Of a DNA stretch of 64,000 nucleotides, positions 8,733 through 17,427 are shown piece after piece. A program made the position numbers and the translations under genes. Origin of the DNA: Bog-756 sp963830165 (GTDB lineage Bacteria; Actinomycetota; Acidimicrobiia; Acidimicrobiales; RAAP-2); NCBI GenBank assembly GCA_963830165.1, contig CAWHKZ010000005.1, positions 186,001 to 250,000 on the forward strand, given 5' to 3'. Each line of letters opens with the position of its first letter. Positions within the stretch are counted from its first letter, which is position 1. Under the pieces are notes generated by a model. That model saw only the letters and a program-made list of their open reading frames with translations, did not search any database and had not been told where the DNA came from.

Positions 8733-10055
8733 TCAGAACCCGGACGGCTCGGTCTCGAGCTCGGGTTCGGACGGCGCCGCCTCGTGGTGGAGTGGCCGGA
8801 GCGCCGTCGTCTCCTCGAGCCACACCAAGGCGTCATAGCGGGCACCCATCCGGGTGGGCACGTAATTCCCGGCCTCGCGGCGGGGGTCGTAGACGACACC
8901 GATGGCCCGATGCCCGAGCCAGCTCGTGGACCACGATCCGTCGGCACCGGCGAGGTCGACCACGGCCGCCTCACCGAGGGCGACGTGCAGCAGGTCCTCG
9001 TGGCTCCCCGCCCGGGCCTCGGGCACCACGAGAGCCGCCTCCGGCTCGCCCCAGGCGCCAGCCGCCACCACCGAGCCCCGGTGCGAGGCGAAGCCGACCA
9101 GCGACACGCCCTCGGGCGCGTGGCGCTCGCGCAGCAGCTGGCCCACGTTGACCAGTCCGGCCCGGGCCATATCGGTGGCCCGGGCGTCGCCGACGTGGGT
9201 GTTGTGCTCCCAGACGAGGCCTTTCGATCCGGCCCCCAGGTGCCGGGAGACCCGCTCCACCGTGTCGACCATGTGGTGGTCCCGGATGTTCCACGACTCG
9301 CGGTCACCCCGCACCATGATCCGGTAGTAGCGCTCGGCGCCCACCGCCACCTCGGCGTTCTGCCAGACGTCGAAGGCATCCTCGTCGTCACCGGGACGCT
9401 CGCCGGTCCGGCGGCGCACCTCGGCCAGCAGGGCGACGACGTCGGACTCGCATGACTCGGGCACCATCCGGGTGCTCCACGCGTAGCGGTGGGGATCCTC
9501 CTGGTAGGGCACGAAGCACTGCCACGCCCGAAGTGCGGCCTCCACCGAGTCGGGGGCGTGGACGTCGAGCCAGCCGATGACCTCCGCCAGCGAATCCCAC
9601 AGCGAGTACACGTCGAGGCCGTAGAACCCGACGCGCTCGGGCTCGGGCCGCGAGAGGTTCCAGCCCCGCAGCCACGTCAGGAACCGGGCAACCTCCACGT
9701 TCGCCCACATCCACGTCGGCCACCGCTTGAAGCCGGCCAGCAGGGTCCGGGCGTCGCTCCAGCGGTCGTCGAGTCCGCGGACCCATCGGTTGATGCGCCA
9801 GCAGTCGGGCCAGTCGCCCTCGACGCCGATCCAGGTGAACCCGCACTCCTCGATGAGCCGGCGGCTGAGCTCGCAGCGCCACTCGTAGAATTCGTGGGTG
9901 CCATGGGACGCCTCGCCGATGGCGACGTAGCGGTCTTTTCCGACCCGGGCCACCAGACCGGCCAGGTCGTCCGGGCCCCGCAGTACGGTGGCCCGCCCGC
10001 GGATCTCCCCGACCATCCCGTCGTAGTCCGGGCCGGGACCCGGCAGCACCGTCAC
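8733..10055 (-). CDS. Erythromycin esterase family protein
   Basis: A 440-residue member of the erythromycin-esterase (EreA/EreB-like) family: 'GEASHGTHEFYEWR' (47-60) holds the catalytic His/Glu residues, followed by 'VEGDWPD' and 'WEHNTHVGD'. True macrolide resistance cannot be inferred from family membership. The GTG start overlaps the stop of the upstream phosphoribosyltransferase-hydrolase gene (GTGA), so the two are translationally coupled. Mycobacterium tuberculosis Rv2030c fuses a phosphoribosyltransferase to this same domain (established knowledge), so the neighbourhood suggests a shared, probably dormancy- or stress-linked role. Confidence 0.85.
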   Translation of the reverse strand: MTVLPGPGPDYDGMVGEIRGRATVLRGPDDLAGLVARVGKDRYVAIGEASHGTHEFYEWRCELSRRLIEECGFTWIGVEGDWPDCWRINRWVRGLDDRWSDARTLLAGFKRWPTWMWANVEVARFLTWLRGWNLSRPEPERVGFYGLDVYSLWDSLAEVIGWLDVHAPDSVEAALRAWQCFVPYQEDPHRYAWSTRMVPESCESDVVALLAEVRRRTGERPGDDEDAFDVWQNAEVAVGAERYYRIMVRGDRESWNIRDHHMVDTVERVSRHLGAGSKGLVWEHNTHVGDARATDMARAGLVNVGQLLRERHAPEGVSLVGFASHRGSVVAAGAWGEPEAALVVPEARAGSHEDLLHVALGEAAVVDLAGADGSWSTSWLGHRAIGVVYDPRREAGNYVPTRMGARYDALVWLEETTALRPLHHEAAPSEPELETEPSGF

Positions 10056-11371
10056 GCCGGTACCCGGTCGCCCAGCAGGTACCGGGTGAACCAGTCGCGG
10101 GCCGCGATGGCGGCTTCGGCCAACGTCCCGGGTTCCTCGAACAGGTGGGTGGCCCCCTCGACCACCACCAGACTCGCCGGCCCGCCCAGCGTCTCGAGCG
10201 CCGTGCGGTTGGCGCCGCGCACGGCGACGTCCTCGCCGCCTACGATGAGGAGGGTCGGTGCGGTCACCTCGGGCAACCGCTCCAGCGCCAGGTCGGGCCG
10301 GCCGCCCCGGGAGACGACGGCGGACACCGATGTGCCCCGATCGGCGGCGGCCACGAGGGCGGCGGCAGCGCCGGTGCTCGCCCCGAAGTAGCCGACGCGG
10401 GCCGAGGCCACTTCGTGGCGCCGCAGCACCCAGTCGGTGGCCGCCGACAGTCGGCGGGCCAGGAGGTCGACGTCGAAGACGAAGCGGCGGTCGTTCTCCT
10501 CGTCGTGGGTCAACAGGTCGAGCAGGAACGTGCCGATGCCGGCGGCAAAGAGCACGTCGGCCACGAAGCGGTTGCGGGAGCTGTGCCGGCTGCTCCCACT
10601 GCCGTGGGCGAAGACCACGATGGCCGGCGACGGATCCGGAAGGTGGAGGTGGCCCTGCAGGGACACCTCGTCGGCCACGAAGTCGACCTCGAGGTCACAG
10701 TCCGCCGGCTCGACCAGGAGGTCGTCGTCGAGGATCCGTCGGGAGGCCCGGTCGAGCAGGACCACCACCTCGTCGTCCGAGGTCGGCGAGAAGTCGCGGT
10801 AGTAGACGCCGACGGCCCGGAAGTCCTCGGGCTCCATGACGGTGACCACCTCGTCGGCCTCGGGCACGTGGCGGAGGGAGTCGCGCGGCCCGACGGGCAC
10901 GGCCAGGACCACGCGGGACGCCCCGAGCGCCCGGGCGATCCGGCACGCCACGCGGGCCGTCGATCCGGTGGCCACCCCGTCGTCCACCACGATGGCCGTC
11001 CGGCCCCGGAGGTCCTCACGGTCGCGACCACGCCGGTACCGCTTCAGCCGGTCGGCCAGCGCCAGCTGCTCGTGCCGTTCGACCTCGGCCAGCTCGTCCC
11101 CGGTCACCCTGGCCTGCACGATGATGTCCCGGTCGAGGACACGGACCCCGTCCTCGCCGATGGCGCCCATGGCCAGTTCCGGCTGGAACGGGACGCCGAG
11201 CTTGCGCACCACGACGACGTCGAGCGGTGCCTCGAGGGCGCAGGCCACCTGATAGGCCACCGGTACCCCGCCCCGGGGTAGGCCGAGCACGACCACGTCG
11301 CGGCCCCGGTAGGCCGCGAGCCGGTCGGCGAGCTGCCACCCGGCGTCGGCCCGGTCGACGAAGCGGTCCAC
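10052..11371 (-). CDS. Phosphoribosyltransferase - dienelactone hydrolase-like fusion
   Basis: Two-domain protein of 439 residues. Residues 1-210 form a type I phosphoribosyltransferase with the PRPP loop 'VVDDGVATGST' (128-138); residues about 220-439 form an alpha/beta hydrolase with 'VFAHGSGSS' (oxyanion region) and the nucleophile elbow 'GASTG'. The GTG at 11371, nine bases after the upstream stop, is chosen because it starts the domain; the frame remains open upstream without coding character. The arrangement matches Rv0571c-type proteins. The overlap with the erythromycin-esterase gene and close spacing to the small upstream gene indicate a three-gene operon. Confidence 0.85.
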   Translation of the reverse strand: MDRFVDRADAGWQLADRLAAYRGRDVVVLGLPRGGVPVAYQVACALEAPLDVVVVRKLGVPFQPELAMGAIGEDGVRVLDRDIIVQARVTGDELAEVERHEQLALADRLKRYRRGRDREDLRGRTAIVVDDGVATGSTARVACRIARALGASRVVLAVPVGPRDSLRHVPEADEVVTVMEPEDFRAVGVYYRDFSPTSDDEVVVLLDRASRRILDDDLLVEPADCDLEVDFVADEVSLQGHLHLPDPSPAIVVFAHGSGSSRHSSRNRFVADVLFAAGIGTFLLDLLTHDEENDRRFVFDVDLLARRLSAATDWVLRRHEVASARVGYFGASTGAAAALVAAADRGTSVSAVVSRGGRPDLALERLPEVTAPTLLIVGGEDVAVRGANRTALETLGGPASLVVVEGATHLFEEPGTLAEAAIAARDWFTRYLLGDRVPA

Positions 11372-11379
11372 CGTCGCCC

Positions 11380-11694
11380 TCAGCCCCCGGCCGCCACCGG
11401 GCCGCCGCAGCGCCGGTTGGCCACGCCGAGCCGGTGCACGACCTCGGCCTCGGCGTTCTCGAGGCAGCCCGCCGGGACGAACCAGCGCACGGAGCGACCC
11501 ACCACATCGGGCCCGCCGCCCTCCGTCCAGTCGACCGGCCCCTCCCGGTCGCCGACCTCGGCGAACTCGAAGACCTCGGTCCATTCGAGACCGGGCTCGG
11601 CATCGAGCGCCCATTCCACTTCGACCCGCTCGCCGATCTCGCGGGCCGTCGTGCGCCCCACGATGGTGATCGGACCGTCCTCGTGCTCAGCCAT
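11380..11694 (-). CDS. Hypothetical protein, first gene of the PRTase/esterase operon
   Basis: A 104-residue soluble product beginning 'MAEHEDGPITIVGRTTA', acidic and beta-rich, with no domain I recognise. The ATG at 11694 has GGAGG seven bases upstream and no other start has one. The stop is eight bases before the start of the phosphoribosyltransferase fusion, so it should be co-transcribed. A palindrome at 11760-11773 lies 66 bp before the start. Confidence 0.6.
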   Translation of the reverse strand: MAEHEDGPITIVGRTTAREIGERVEVEWALDAEPGLEWTEVFEFAEVGDREGPVDWTEGGGPDVVGRSVRWFVPAGCLENAEAEVVHRLGVANRRCGGPVAAGG

Positions 11695-11759
11695 CCACCA
11701 CCTCCGGTACGTGGATCTCCTCCGGGGTCCATGGTGCGACATGGGGGGGCGACGGGATA

Positions 11760-11773
11760 GGGGCGAACGTCCC
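11760..11773 (-). promoter_or_regulatory. DosR-like box upstream of the PRTase/esterase operon
   Basis: On the minus strand the site reads GGGACGTTCGCCCC, fitting the DosR/DevR core pattern GGGAC-N4-GNCCC known from mycobacteria. It lies 66 bp upstream of the first gene of an operon whose products resemble DosR-regulon proteins. No DosR or DosS gene is in the window, so the binding protein is inferred. Confidence 0.4.
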
Positions 11774-11902
11774 CTTGCACCACCTACCCCTGGAGCCGAC
11801 CGGCGGACGGGTGGCCGTCACCGGGTCGAAGGGCCCTGCACCGCACACGGGCCGGTGGTCGCCCGTGAGGGCCGACCCCACAGGGACCGATGTGCGACCG
11901 CC

Positions 11903-11917
11903 GGGGGCAACGCCCCT
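11903..11917 (+). promoter_or_regulatory. Palindromic motif GGGGGCAACGCCCCT, related to a site at 25144
   Basis: Near-palindrome about 50 bp before the start of the 11966 gene. It differs at a single base from the 15-mer at 25144-25158 and shares its spacing with the DosR-like box at 24562. Binding protein unknown. Confidence 0.35.
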
Positions 11918-11965
11918 TCCGGAGACCGCCCGGCGGACGTGGGAAGCGGGCCCTATGCTCGGTTC

Positions 11966-12331
11966 ATGGACGGGCGACGGGCGGCGCTGCTGGCCGACAT
12001 CGACGCGTGGTCGGCGGCGGCGCGTGACCTGGCGGCGATCCTGTCGGCCAACATCGAGGCGGTCGACTCCGGGGGGGTCGCCCTCGAGTCGGGTGTGTGC
12101 CTCGCCGAGGTCATCTCCACGGTGAGCACGGCCGATCGCTTCCTGCGGATGAACGTCGCGCTCGCCCGGTTCGACGTGGCCCGGTTCCGCCTCCGGAGCT
12201 CGCTCATCAGTGCGGCGTTGGCCGAAGGCCTGTCGGAAGAGCGGCTGGTGGAGGTCCTGGGCGTACCGGCCGAGCTGGCGGAGCAGGTGCTGGAGGAACT
12301 CCACTCGGAGTCGGCGAAGCCGGCTCCCTAG
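11966..12331 (+). CDS. Hypothetical small helical protein
   Basis: A 121-residue, almost entirely alpha-helical, acidic product starting 'MDGRRAALLADIDAW'. The C-terminal segment 'GLSEERLVEVLGVPAELA' looks like a helix-turn-helix-type or winged tail but is too weak for a call. No signal peptide or membrane segment. No clear Shine-Dalgarno sequence precedes the ATG, so a short-leader or leaderless transcript is possible. Its 3' end overlaps the end of the convergent iron-permease-like gene by 125 bp. Confidence 0.6.
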   Translation: MDGRRAALLADIDAWSAAARDLAAILSANIEAVDSGGVALESGVCLAEVISTVSTADRFLRMNVALARFDVARFRLRSSLISAALAEGLSEERLVEVLGVPAELAEQVLEELHSESAKPAP

Positions 12332-12740
12332 CCCCGGCCACACGACGGGTCGGTTCCGGGCGACCGAAGTCGTGCACCTCGGACTGGACCTCCTTGATGG
12401 TGCCGTCAGACTGCTGTTCGAGACCGAGGAGGGGCTGCGCGTCGAGGCGCTCGGTGGCGATGAGCAACGCGTCGATCTTCGTCTGCAACGCTCGGCTCTC
12501 GCGGTTGTGGGTCGACTGGATTATGAACACCATGGCGAAGGTCACGACGGTGGCCATCGACGTGATCAGGCGCTCAGAGGCCACGTCGAAGACGACGCCG
12601 AGCATCCACAGCACCTCGACGACCACGGCCAAAGCGATGGCGGTGAGTGACCCGAACACCCGGGTGGTTCCCGAGACCGCGTGACTCGCCCGGTGGTGCA
12701 GGCGATGTCGGTCGAGTCGGTCGATGCCGAAGCGGTCCAT
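12207..12740 (-). CDS. Low-affinity iron permease family membrane protein
   Basis: A 177-residue product with two membrane helices (about 25-75) and the family hallmark 'FIIQSTHNRESRALQTKID'. Bacterial members are small membrane proteins of uncertain function; iron transport is only shown for fungal Fet4. The ATG at 12740 follows GGAGGGAG at 8 nt. The Pro/Ala-rich last 50 residues lie antisense to the 3' end of the 11966 gene and look non-family, so the stop may be displaced by an indel. A SigB-type promoter at 12955-12979 points at the gene. Confidence 0.68.
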   Translation of the reverse strand: MDRFGIDRLDRHRLHHRASHAVSGTTRVFGSLTAIALAVVVEVLWMLGVVFDVASERLITSMATVVTFAMVFIIQSTHNRESRALQTKIDALLIATERLDAQPLLGLEQQSDGTIKEVQSEVHDFGRPEPTRRVAGAREPASPTPSGVPPAPAPPARPVRPGPPPAALPTGLRPTPH

Positions 12741-12954
12741 GCGTTCGCTCCCTCCATGGCGGGTGCCGTCCGTCGCGTCGCTACCCGGTCCGTCCGTTCC
12801 CCACCGTCCCCGACCTGTCCTCTCGGGTCTGGCGGTAGGGGGGTGGTGTGGCACGACCGGCCACCAGCGTCGTCGGCGATCGATGGCTCCCCACCCACCT
12901 TGCCGACGGACCCGACCTGGTCGTTGCCGGAGGTGCGGGTGACGCCGGGTGGGG

Positions 12955-12979
12955 GTACCCGTGATGTGGCCGGGTAAAC
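12955..12979 (-). promoter_or_regulatory. SigB-type promoter for the iron permease-like gene
   Basis: Minus strand GTTT (12979-12976), 15-nt spacer, GGGTAC (12960-12955), matching the actinobacterial SigB/SigF consensus GTTT-N14-16-GGGTA. The leader to the ATG at 12740 would be about 210 nt. Confidence 0.65.
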
Positions 12980-13103
12980 ACCGGCCTCGATCCACCTGAC
13001 GGCCCGAATCGGCCGCGGGGCTCCTCACCAGGGCGGACGCATCCGGACCGGTTGCCGACCGTCCGGACCACTGACCGGAGCGGGGCCCGCGCCGTGCGCC
13101 CAG

Positions 13104-13128
13104 GTTTGCCCGGACCCGCGCCGGGAAG
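13104..13128 (+). promoter_or_regulatory. SigB-type promoter for the 13179 gene
   Basis: GTTT (13104-13107), 15-nt spacer, GGGAAG (13123-13128), about 50 bp before the start of the small membrane protein gene. The -10 deviates from GGGTA at one base. Confidence 0.55.
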
Positions 13129-13178
13129 AGTGCGTCGTGCCGTTCCACCGGGGCGGCACACTGACGGAAGGAACGGAC

Positions 13179-13343
13179 ATGGTTGTGCTCATGGCACTGC
13201 TGATCGTGCTGATCGTGGCCGGTCTGGGATTCACGATCCATCTTCTGTGGGTCCTGGCCGGCATCCTCCTGGTGTTGTGGGTCGTCGGCTTCGCCATCGG
13301 ACGCGGCGAGAACGCCGGCAGCCGGCGCTTCTACCGCTGGTGA
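13179..13343 (+). CDS. Small hydrophobic membrane protein
   Basis: A 54-residue product with two back-to-back membrane helices ('MALLIVLIVAGLGFTI' and 'LWVLAGILLVLWVVGFAI') and a short basic C-terminus 'GSRRFYRW'. It resembles the small stress-induced hydrophobic proteins (lmo0937/DUF5670 type) common in Gram-positive bacteria. The ATG at 13179 has GGAAGG about 8 nt upstream. It follows a SigB-type promoter. Confidence 0.7.
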   Translation: MVVLMALLIVLIVAGLGFTIHLLWVLAGILLVLWVVGFAIGRGENAGSRRFYRW

Positions 13344-13554
13344 CGGTCCCCGATGGTGTGTACCACCCGGTCGTTCGGCACCGGCACGCACAGTTCCACC
13401 TCACACGCCATCGACATCCTTCACGCGCCTTGTCCACCCTGGTCGGGACGGACAGCCGCATGAACGACGAGGCCGGACCGAATACCGCAGTGTCGGGCGC
13501 CTTCCCGGGCCGTTGCCCTCGCGCCTCGAGGTCGGGCGGGCGCCGGGCGTCACG

Positions 13555-13881
13555 TCACCCGTCGACGGCCCGACGGAGCTCGTCCTTGGTCATGGACGAC
13601 CGGCCGGGTACCCCCTTTCTGCGGGCCTCTTCGTAGAGTTGACGGCGGGTGCGTCCTCCGGCTCCGGCGTGCGAGCGCAGGCCGCCCCGGCGTCCCGACG
13701 AGAGATCATCGGTCGACGCCCGACTGGCCGTCGCCGACTCCCCCGACCGTGCCCGCTCCTTGTTGACCGTGCGGGCGGCGATCTCCTCGGCGAGCTCCTC
13801 TGCGGTTCCCCGCTCCTCCAGCCCGTCGCGAATGTGCGCGTACTGGCGCTCGCGCTTGGCGGTCCACTCGTTACGGGGCAT
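13555..13881 (-). CDS. Small basic stress protein ('plasmid stabilization'/Rho N-like family)
   Basis: A 108-residue hydrophilic protein starting 'MPRNEWTAKRERQYAHIRDG', with 'EEIAARTVNKERARSGE', 'SSGRRGGLRSHAG' and a C-terminal Rho_N-like helix-extended-helix segment 'GRSSMTKDELRRAVDG'. The family is widespread in actinobacteria and often mislabelled plasmid stabilisation protein; its function is unknown. GGAGGAGG sits 7 nt before the ATG at 13881. A SigB-type promoter lies at 13943-13967. Confidence 0.72.
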   Translation of the reverse strand: MPRNEWTAKRERQYAHIRDGLEERGTAEELAEEIAARTVNKERARSGESATASRASTDDLSSGRRGGLRSHAGAGGRTRRQLYEEARRKGVPGRSSMTKDELRRAVDG

Positions 13882-13942
13882 CGGCACTCCTCCTCCGCTC
13901 GGCATGGGCCGGACCGTTCGGGTGGGCCCGGCGGATCCCTGC

Positions 13943-13967
13943 CATTCCCCCGGCACCCCGGTGCAAA
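13943..13967 (-). promoter_or_regulatory. SigB-type promoter for the 13881 gene
   Basis: Minus strand GTTT (13967-13964), 15-nt spacer, GGGAAT (13948-13943), about 60 bp before the ATG at 13881. Confidence 0.6.
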
Positions 13968-14147
13968 CCCCCACGACGGGCACCGGTGGCACACCCGGAT
14001 CCCCGCCCCGTCCGCCGACCGCGCCCGAGGGCTTGTCCGCTCCGGATCCCGGTGCGACGATCGGAGGATGATGCGTTCGGCTCGCGCCTTCAGGGAGCCA
14101 CCTCGAACGCCCGTGCGACCCTCCCCCGTCCGCGCCGGGGGTGTGCG

Positions 14148-15398
14148 ATGACCGAGCTGGTGGATCCCCACCGGGACGACTCCTCGGGGTCCGAGCCTCC
14201 GACCTCCCAATCCGGCGACCCGCCGGGGGTGCCCACGGTCGCCGCGTTGCGGGTCGTGCTCGTGGAGGACGACCCCGGCGACGCCTTCCTCGTCCGCGAG
14301 CTCCTCGAGCTGGCCGGTGGCGGCTACCAGCTCGTCTGGTGCCGCGATCTCGCCGACGGTCTGGACGAACTGGATCGCGGTGCCGACTGCGTGCTGGTCG
14401 ACCTCGGTCTGCCCGACACGGCCGGCCTCGACACCGTACGGCAGGTGGTCGGTCATCCTTCCGGTACCGCCGTGGTCGTACTGACCGGTTTCTCCGACCG
14501 CGCCGTCGGGGCGGAAGCCGTGCTGCTGGGTGCCCAGGACTACCTCATCAAAGGCCGGGTCGATCACGAGGCGCTGGCCCGGTCGATCCGGTACGCCATC
14601 GCCCGCCGCCACAGCCAGGAGTCGTCACGCCAGCTCGGCGAAGCCCTGCTCCTGCAGGCCGAGAGCTCCCGGATGGAGCGCGGACTGGTGGCCCGCCCGC
14701 TCATCCACAACCCACGCATCCACTGGGCCGTCCGCTACGAGGCCGGTGGCCGCCGGGCGCTGCTCGGAGGAGACTTCTTCGACGCGATCGAACTCGAGGA
14801 CGGCTCGGTACGGGTTGCCGTGGGCGACATCTGTGGGCACGGTGCCGACGAGGCGGCCCTGGGCGTCGCCCTCCGGGTGGCGTGGAGGGCGCTCGTCCTC
14901 TCCGGAGCCGGCCCCGACCAGACGCTGCACGCCGTCGAACGGGTGCTCCGGTCGGAGCGCTCCTGCGACGAGACCTTCGCCACGATGTGCGATCTCGAAT
15001 TCGACGCGGGGGCCACGCACGTGAACCTCCGCTTAGCCGGCCATCCGAGCCCACTGGTGGTCGGCCACGACGATACCCTCGACGTCCCTCCGGGCCGACG
15101 TGGCCCGCTGCTCGGTGTGTTCGACTCCCCGACCTGGCCCTCGCTCGACGTGGACCTGGGTGACGAATGGACGCTGGTGGTGTTCACGGACGGCATCGTG
15201 GAGGGCCACGACAGCGACGGGTCGGAACGCTTCGACTCGACCGGCTTGGCCCGAGCAGCGGTGGACTTCGGGCCGACGAACTCGCCGCGCCAGCTGGCCG
15301 AGGCGCTGGTGGCCGCGGCCGAGAGGGCCAACGGTGAGCCATTGACCGACGACGTGGCGCTCGTGATCCTCTCCACCCGTCCCCCGGATGACCCATGA
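14148..15398 (+). CDS. Response regulator - PP2C (RsbU-like) serine phosphatase
   Basis: A 416-residue fusion. Residues about 35-155 are a receiver domain with acidic pocket 'VEDDPGD' and phospho-acceptor Asp85 in 'LVDLGLPD'. Residues about 200-410 are a SpoIIE/RsbU-type PP2C phosphatase with 'GGDFFDAIE', 'VGDICGHGADEA', 'FTDGIVEG' and 'LTDDVALVIL' supplying the metal-binding Asp residues. Expected role: when phosphorylated, dephosphorylate a STAS anti-sigma antagonist and so release the SigB-like factor encoded nearby. The stop overlaps the histidine kinase start (ATGA). Confidence 0.9.
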   Translation: MTELVDPHRDDSSGSEPPTSQSGDPPGVPTVAALRVVLVEDDPGDAFLVRELLELAGGGYQLVWCRDLADGLDELDRGADCVLVDLGLPDTAGLDTVRQVVGHPSGTAVVVLTGFSDRAVGAEAVLLGAQDYLIKGRVDHEALARSIRYAIARRHSQESSRQLGEALLLQAESSRMERGLVARPLIHNPRIHWAVRYEAGGRRALLGGDFFDAIELEDGSVRVAVGDICGHGADEAALGVALRVAWRALVLSGAGPDQTLHAVERVLRSERSCDETFATMCDLEFDAGATHVNLRLAGHPSPLVVGHDDTLDVPPGRRGPLLGVFDSPTWPSLDVDLGDEWTLVVFTDGIVEGHDSDGSERFDSTGLARAAVDFGPTNSPRQLAEALVAAAERANGEPLTDDVALVILSTRPPDDP

Positions 15399-16966
15399 CA
15401 CCATCCCCCGCCGAACCGGCGCCGCCGGCCGGCACGACCCGCTTCCGCAGAATGAGCCTGCGCAGTCGGCTGTCACTCGTGTTCGCGTTGGGAAGCGTGG
15501 TGGTGGCCCTGGTGGTGACCGTCGCCACCGTCAGCCTCGTCCACCTCGCCGACACGCGACAGGTGCTGTTGACCCAGATCGACCCGGCGAGCCTGGCGGC
15601 CGACCAGCTGTTCGAGGCCTACCTCGACGAGGAGACCGGGGTCCGTGGCTACATCCTGAGCCGGAACGCAGGATTCGCCCAGCCCTACCTGAGCGGGAAC
15701 CACGAACAGGCGATCGCATCGACCCGGTTGGTCGCCGATCTGCGCAGCCATCCCCAACTGCTCGCCCTGGCCGAGAGCGCCCACCGGTCAGGCCAGGAGT
15801 GGACCGTCGACTGGGCCATCCCGACGATCGTCTCGACCCGCGAGGGCAACCCGCTCCAGGCCCAGGAGGAGCTCCTCGGTCCCGGCAAGGTCCGCTTCGA
15901 CGCACTCCGCAACCGGTTCGCCTCGCTCGACGCCGCGCTGGCCTCCGCACGGTCGACGACCGGGTCGGCGCTTGCGGACGCCGCCGACCAGCTGACCGCC
16001 GTCCTCCTCTTCGGACTGGTCTTGTTGGTGCTGGCCGGGATCGCCATCGAACGGGCGCTGCGGGCCTGGGTCGTCGGCCCGCTCGCCGAACTGGGTGGCT
16101 CGGCACGCCGGGTCGCCAAGGGCGAACTCAACCACTCGGTGGCGGCCGCCGGCCCCCCGGAGATCGCCCGCGTGGGCGAGGACGTCGAGGCCATGCGCCT
16201 GCGGATCGTGAACGAGCTCGATGAGGTCGCGTCGGCCCGGGGGGACCTCGCCGAACAGAACCGGGTCCTCCAGCGATCGAACGAGGAGCTCGAGCAGTTC
16301 GCGTACGTAGCGTCCCACGACCTCCAGGAACCCCTGCGCAAGGTGACCAGCTTCGTACAGCTTCTCCAGACCCGCTACGAGCACCAGCTCGACGAGCGGG
16401 CCGACGAGTACATCGGATTCGCGGTGGACGGCGCTCGGCGCATGCAGGCCCTCATCGACGACCTGCTCACGTTCTCGCGGGTGGGCCGGACCACCGACTC
16501 GTTCGTGACGGTCCGACTCGACGACTGCGTGCAGACGGCGCTCGACGGGCTGGCTGGCCTGGTGGCCGACACCGCCGCCACCGTCCACGTCGGTCCGCTC
16601 CCGGCATTGCCGGGCGACCCGGTCCTGCTCACCTCCCTGTGGCAGAACCTCCTCGGCAACGCCATCAAGTTCCGGGGCGACGACCCGCCGGTCGTCACCG
16701 TGGCGTCACGGCGGGACGGCCCCCGGTGGCTGTTCTCGGTATCGGACAACGGGATCGGGATCGAACCGCGCCACGCCGAACGGGTGTTCGTGATCTTCCA
16801 ACGGCTCCACCCCCGCGACATGCACGGGGGCACCGGCATCGGCCTGGCCCTCTGCCGCAAGATCGTGGAGTTCCACGGGGGCACCATCTGGGTCGACGAG
16901 GGGTTCGTCGGTGGGGCACGCCTATGCTTCACACTTCCGGGCGGCGCCGGGGAGGGAGTCCGATGA
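15395..16966 (+). CDS. Membrane histidine kinase with CHASE3-HAMP-HisKA-HATPase
   Basis: A 523-residue sensor kinase. N-terminal membrane helix (about 28-52), extracytoplasmic CHASE3-like helical sensor (about 55-190, with 'DEETGVRGYILS'), second membrane helix (about 196-215), HAMP (about 217-270), dimerisation domain with phospho-His near residue 308 in 'ASHDLQEPLRKV', and ATPase with 'NLLGNAIKF', 'DNGIGIEPRH' and 'GGTGIGLALCRKIV'. The architecture is that of phytochrome-like kinases paired with single-domain regulators. It overlaps both neighbours by four bases, giving a three-gene operon that likely phosphorylates the RsbU-like regulator. Confidence 0.9.
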   Translation: MTPSPAEPAPPAGTTRFRRMSLRSRLSLVFALGSVVVALVVTVATVSLVHLADTRQVLLTQIDPASLAADQLFEAYLDEETGVRGYILSRNAGFAQPYLSGNHEQAIASTRLVADLRSHPQLLALAESAHRSGQEWTVDWAIPTIVSTREGNPLQAQEELLGPGKVRFDALRNRFASLDAALASARSTTGSALADAADQLTAVLLFGLVLLVLAGIAIERALRAWVVGPLAELGGSARRVAKGELNHSVAAAGPPEIARVGEDVEAMRLRIVNELDEVASARGDLAEQNRVLQRSNEELEQFAYVASHDLQEPLRKVTSFVQLLQTRYEHQLDERADEYIGFAVDGARRMQALIDDLLTFSRVGRTTDSFVTVRLDDCVQTALDGLAGLVADTAATVHVGPLPALPGDPVLLTSLWQNLLGNAIKFRGDDPPVVTVASRRDGPRWLFSVSDNGIGIEPRHAERVFVIFQRLHPRDMHGGTGIGLALCRKIVEFHGGTIWVDEGFVGGARLCFTLPGGAGEGVR

Positions 16967-17409
16967 CGATCGCGAAGGCAGGCCCCATCCTCGACCTGCT
17001 CATTGTCGAGGACGACCCGGGCGACGTGCTGCTCGCACGCGAGGCGCTGTCGGGAGGGGTCCCGGTGAACGTGCACGTGGTCGAGGACGGCGAGGCGGCC
17101 GTGGACTTCCTTCGGCGTGAAGGGGCACACGCCGCGGCCCCCCGCCCGGACCTCGTCTTCCTCGACCTCAACCTTCCCCGACTCGACGGGCGCGAGGTCC
17201 TGGCGCGCATCAAGACCGACCCCGGTCTGCGATCCATCCCCGTGGTGGTCCTGACCACGTCGAAGTCGGCGGAGGACATACGCAGCAGCTACGAGCTCCA
17301 CGCCAACGCCTTCGTGACCAAGCCGACCGAGCTCGAGCGATTCCTCGACGTGGTCCGCCGGGTAGGCGACTTCTTCCTCACCGTGGCCGAGCTGCCCCTC
17401 CCGAGCTGA
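16963..17409 (+). CDS. Single-domain response regulator (Rcp1-like)
   Basis: A 148-residue stand-alone receiver. Acidic pocket 'VEDDPGD', phospho-acceptor Asp68 in 'FLDLNLPRLDG', switch Thr in 'VVLTTSKS' and Lys in 'VTKPTE'. No output domain, so it probably acts as a phosphate sink or protein-protein signal for the preceding kinase, as in cyanobacterial Cph1-Rcp1. The ATG overlaps the kinase stop. It is convergent with the sigma factor gene, 18 bp away. Confidence 0.88.
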   Translation: MTIAKAGPILDLLIVEDDPGDVLLAREALSGGVPVNVHVVEDGEAAVDFLRREGAHAAAPRPDLVFLDLNLPRLDGREVLARIKTDPGLRSIPVVVLTTSKSAEDIRSSYELHANAFVTKPTELERFLDVVRRVGDFFLTVAELPLPS

Positions 17410-17427
17410 CGCCCGGGCCGGAGCGCC

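Larger units (their letters stand above)
12741..13178. other. Intergenic region with divergent SigB-type promoters
   Basis: About 440 bp without a convincing gene between the iron-permease-like gene (minus) and a small membrane protein gene (plus). It holds one SigB-type promoter in each direction (12955-12979 and 13104-13128). The overlapping open frames are Arg/Pro-rich shadows lacking RBS. Confidence 0.6.

Noticed and set aside
8733..10055. Macrolide resistance gene
   Set aside because: Family similarity to erythromycin esterase is real but most actinobacterial members are not resistance enzymes; context points to stress metabolism.
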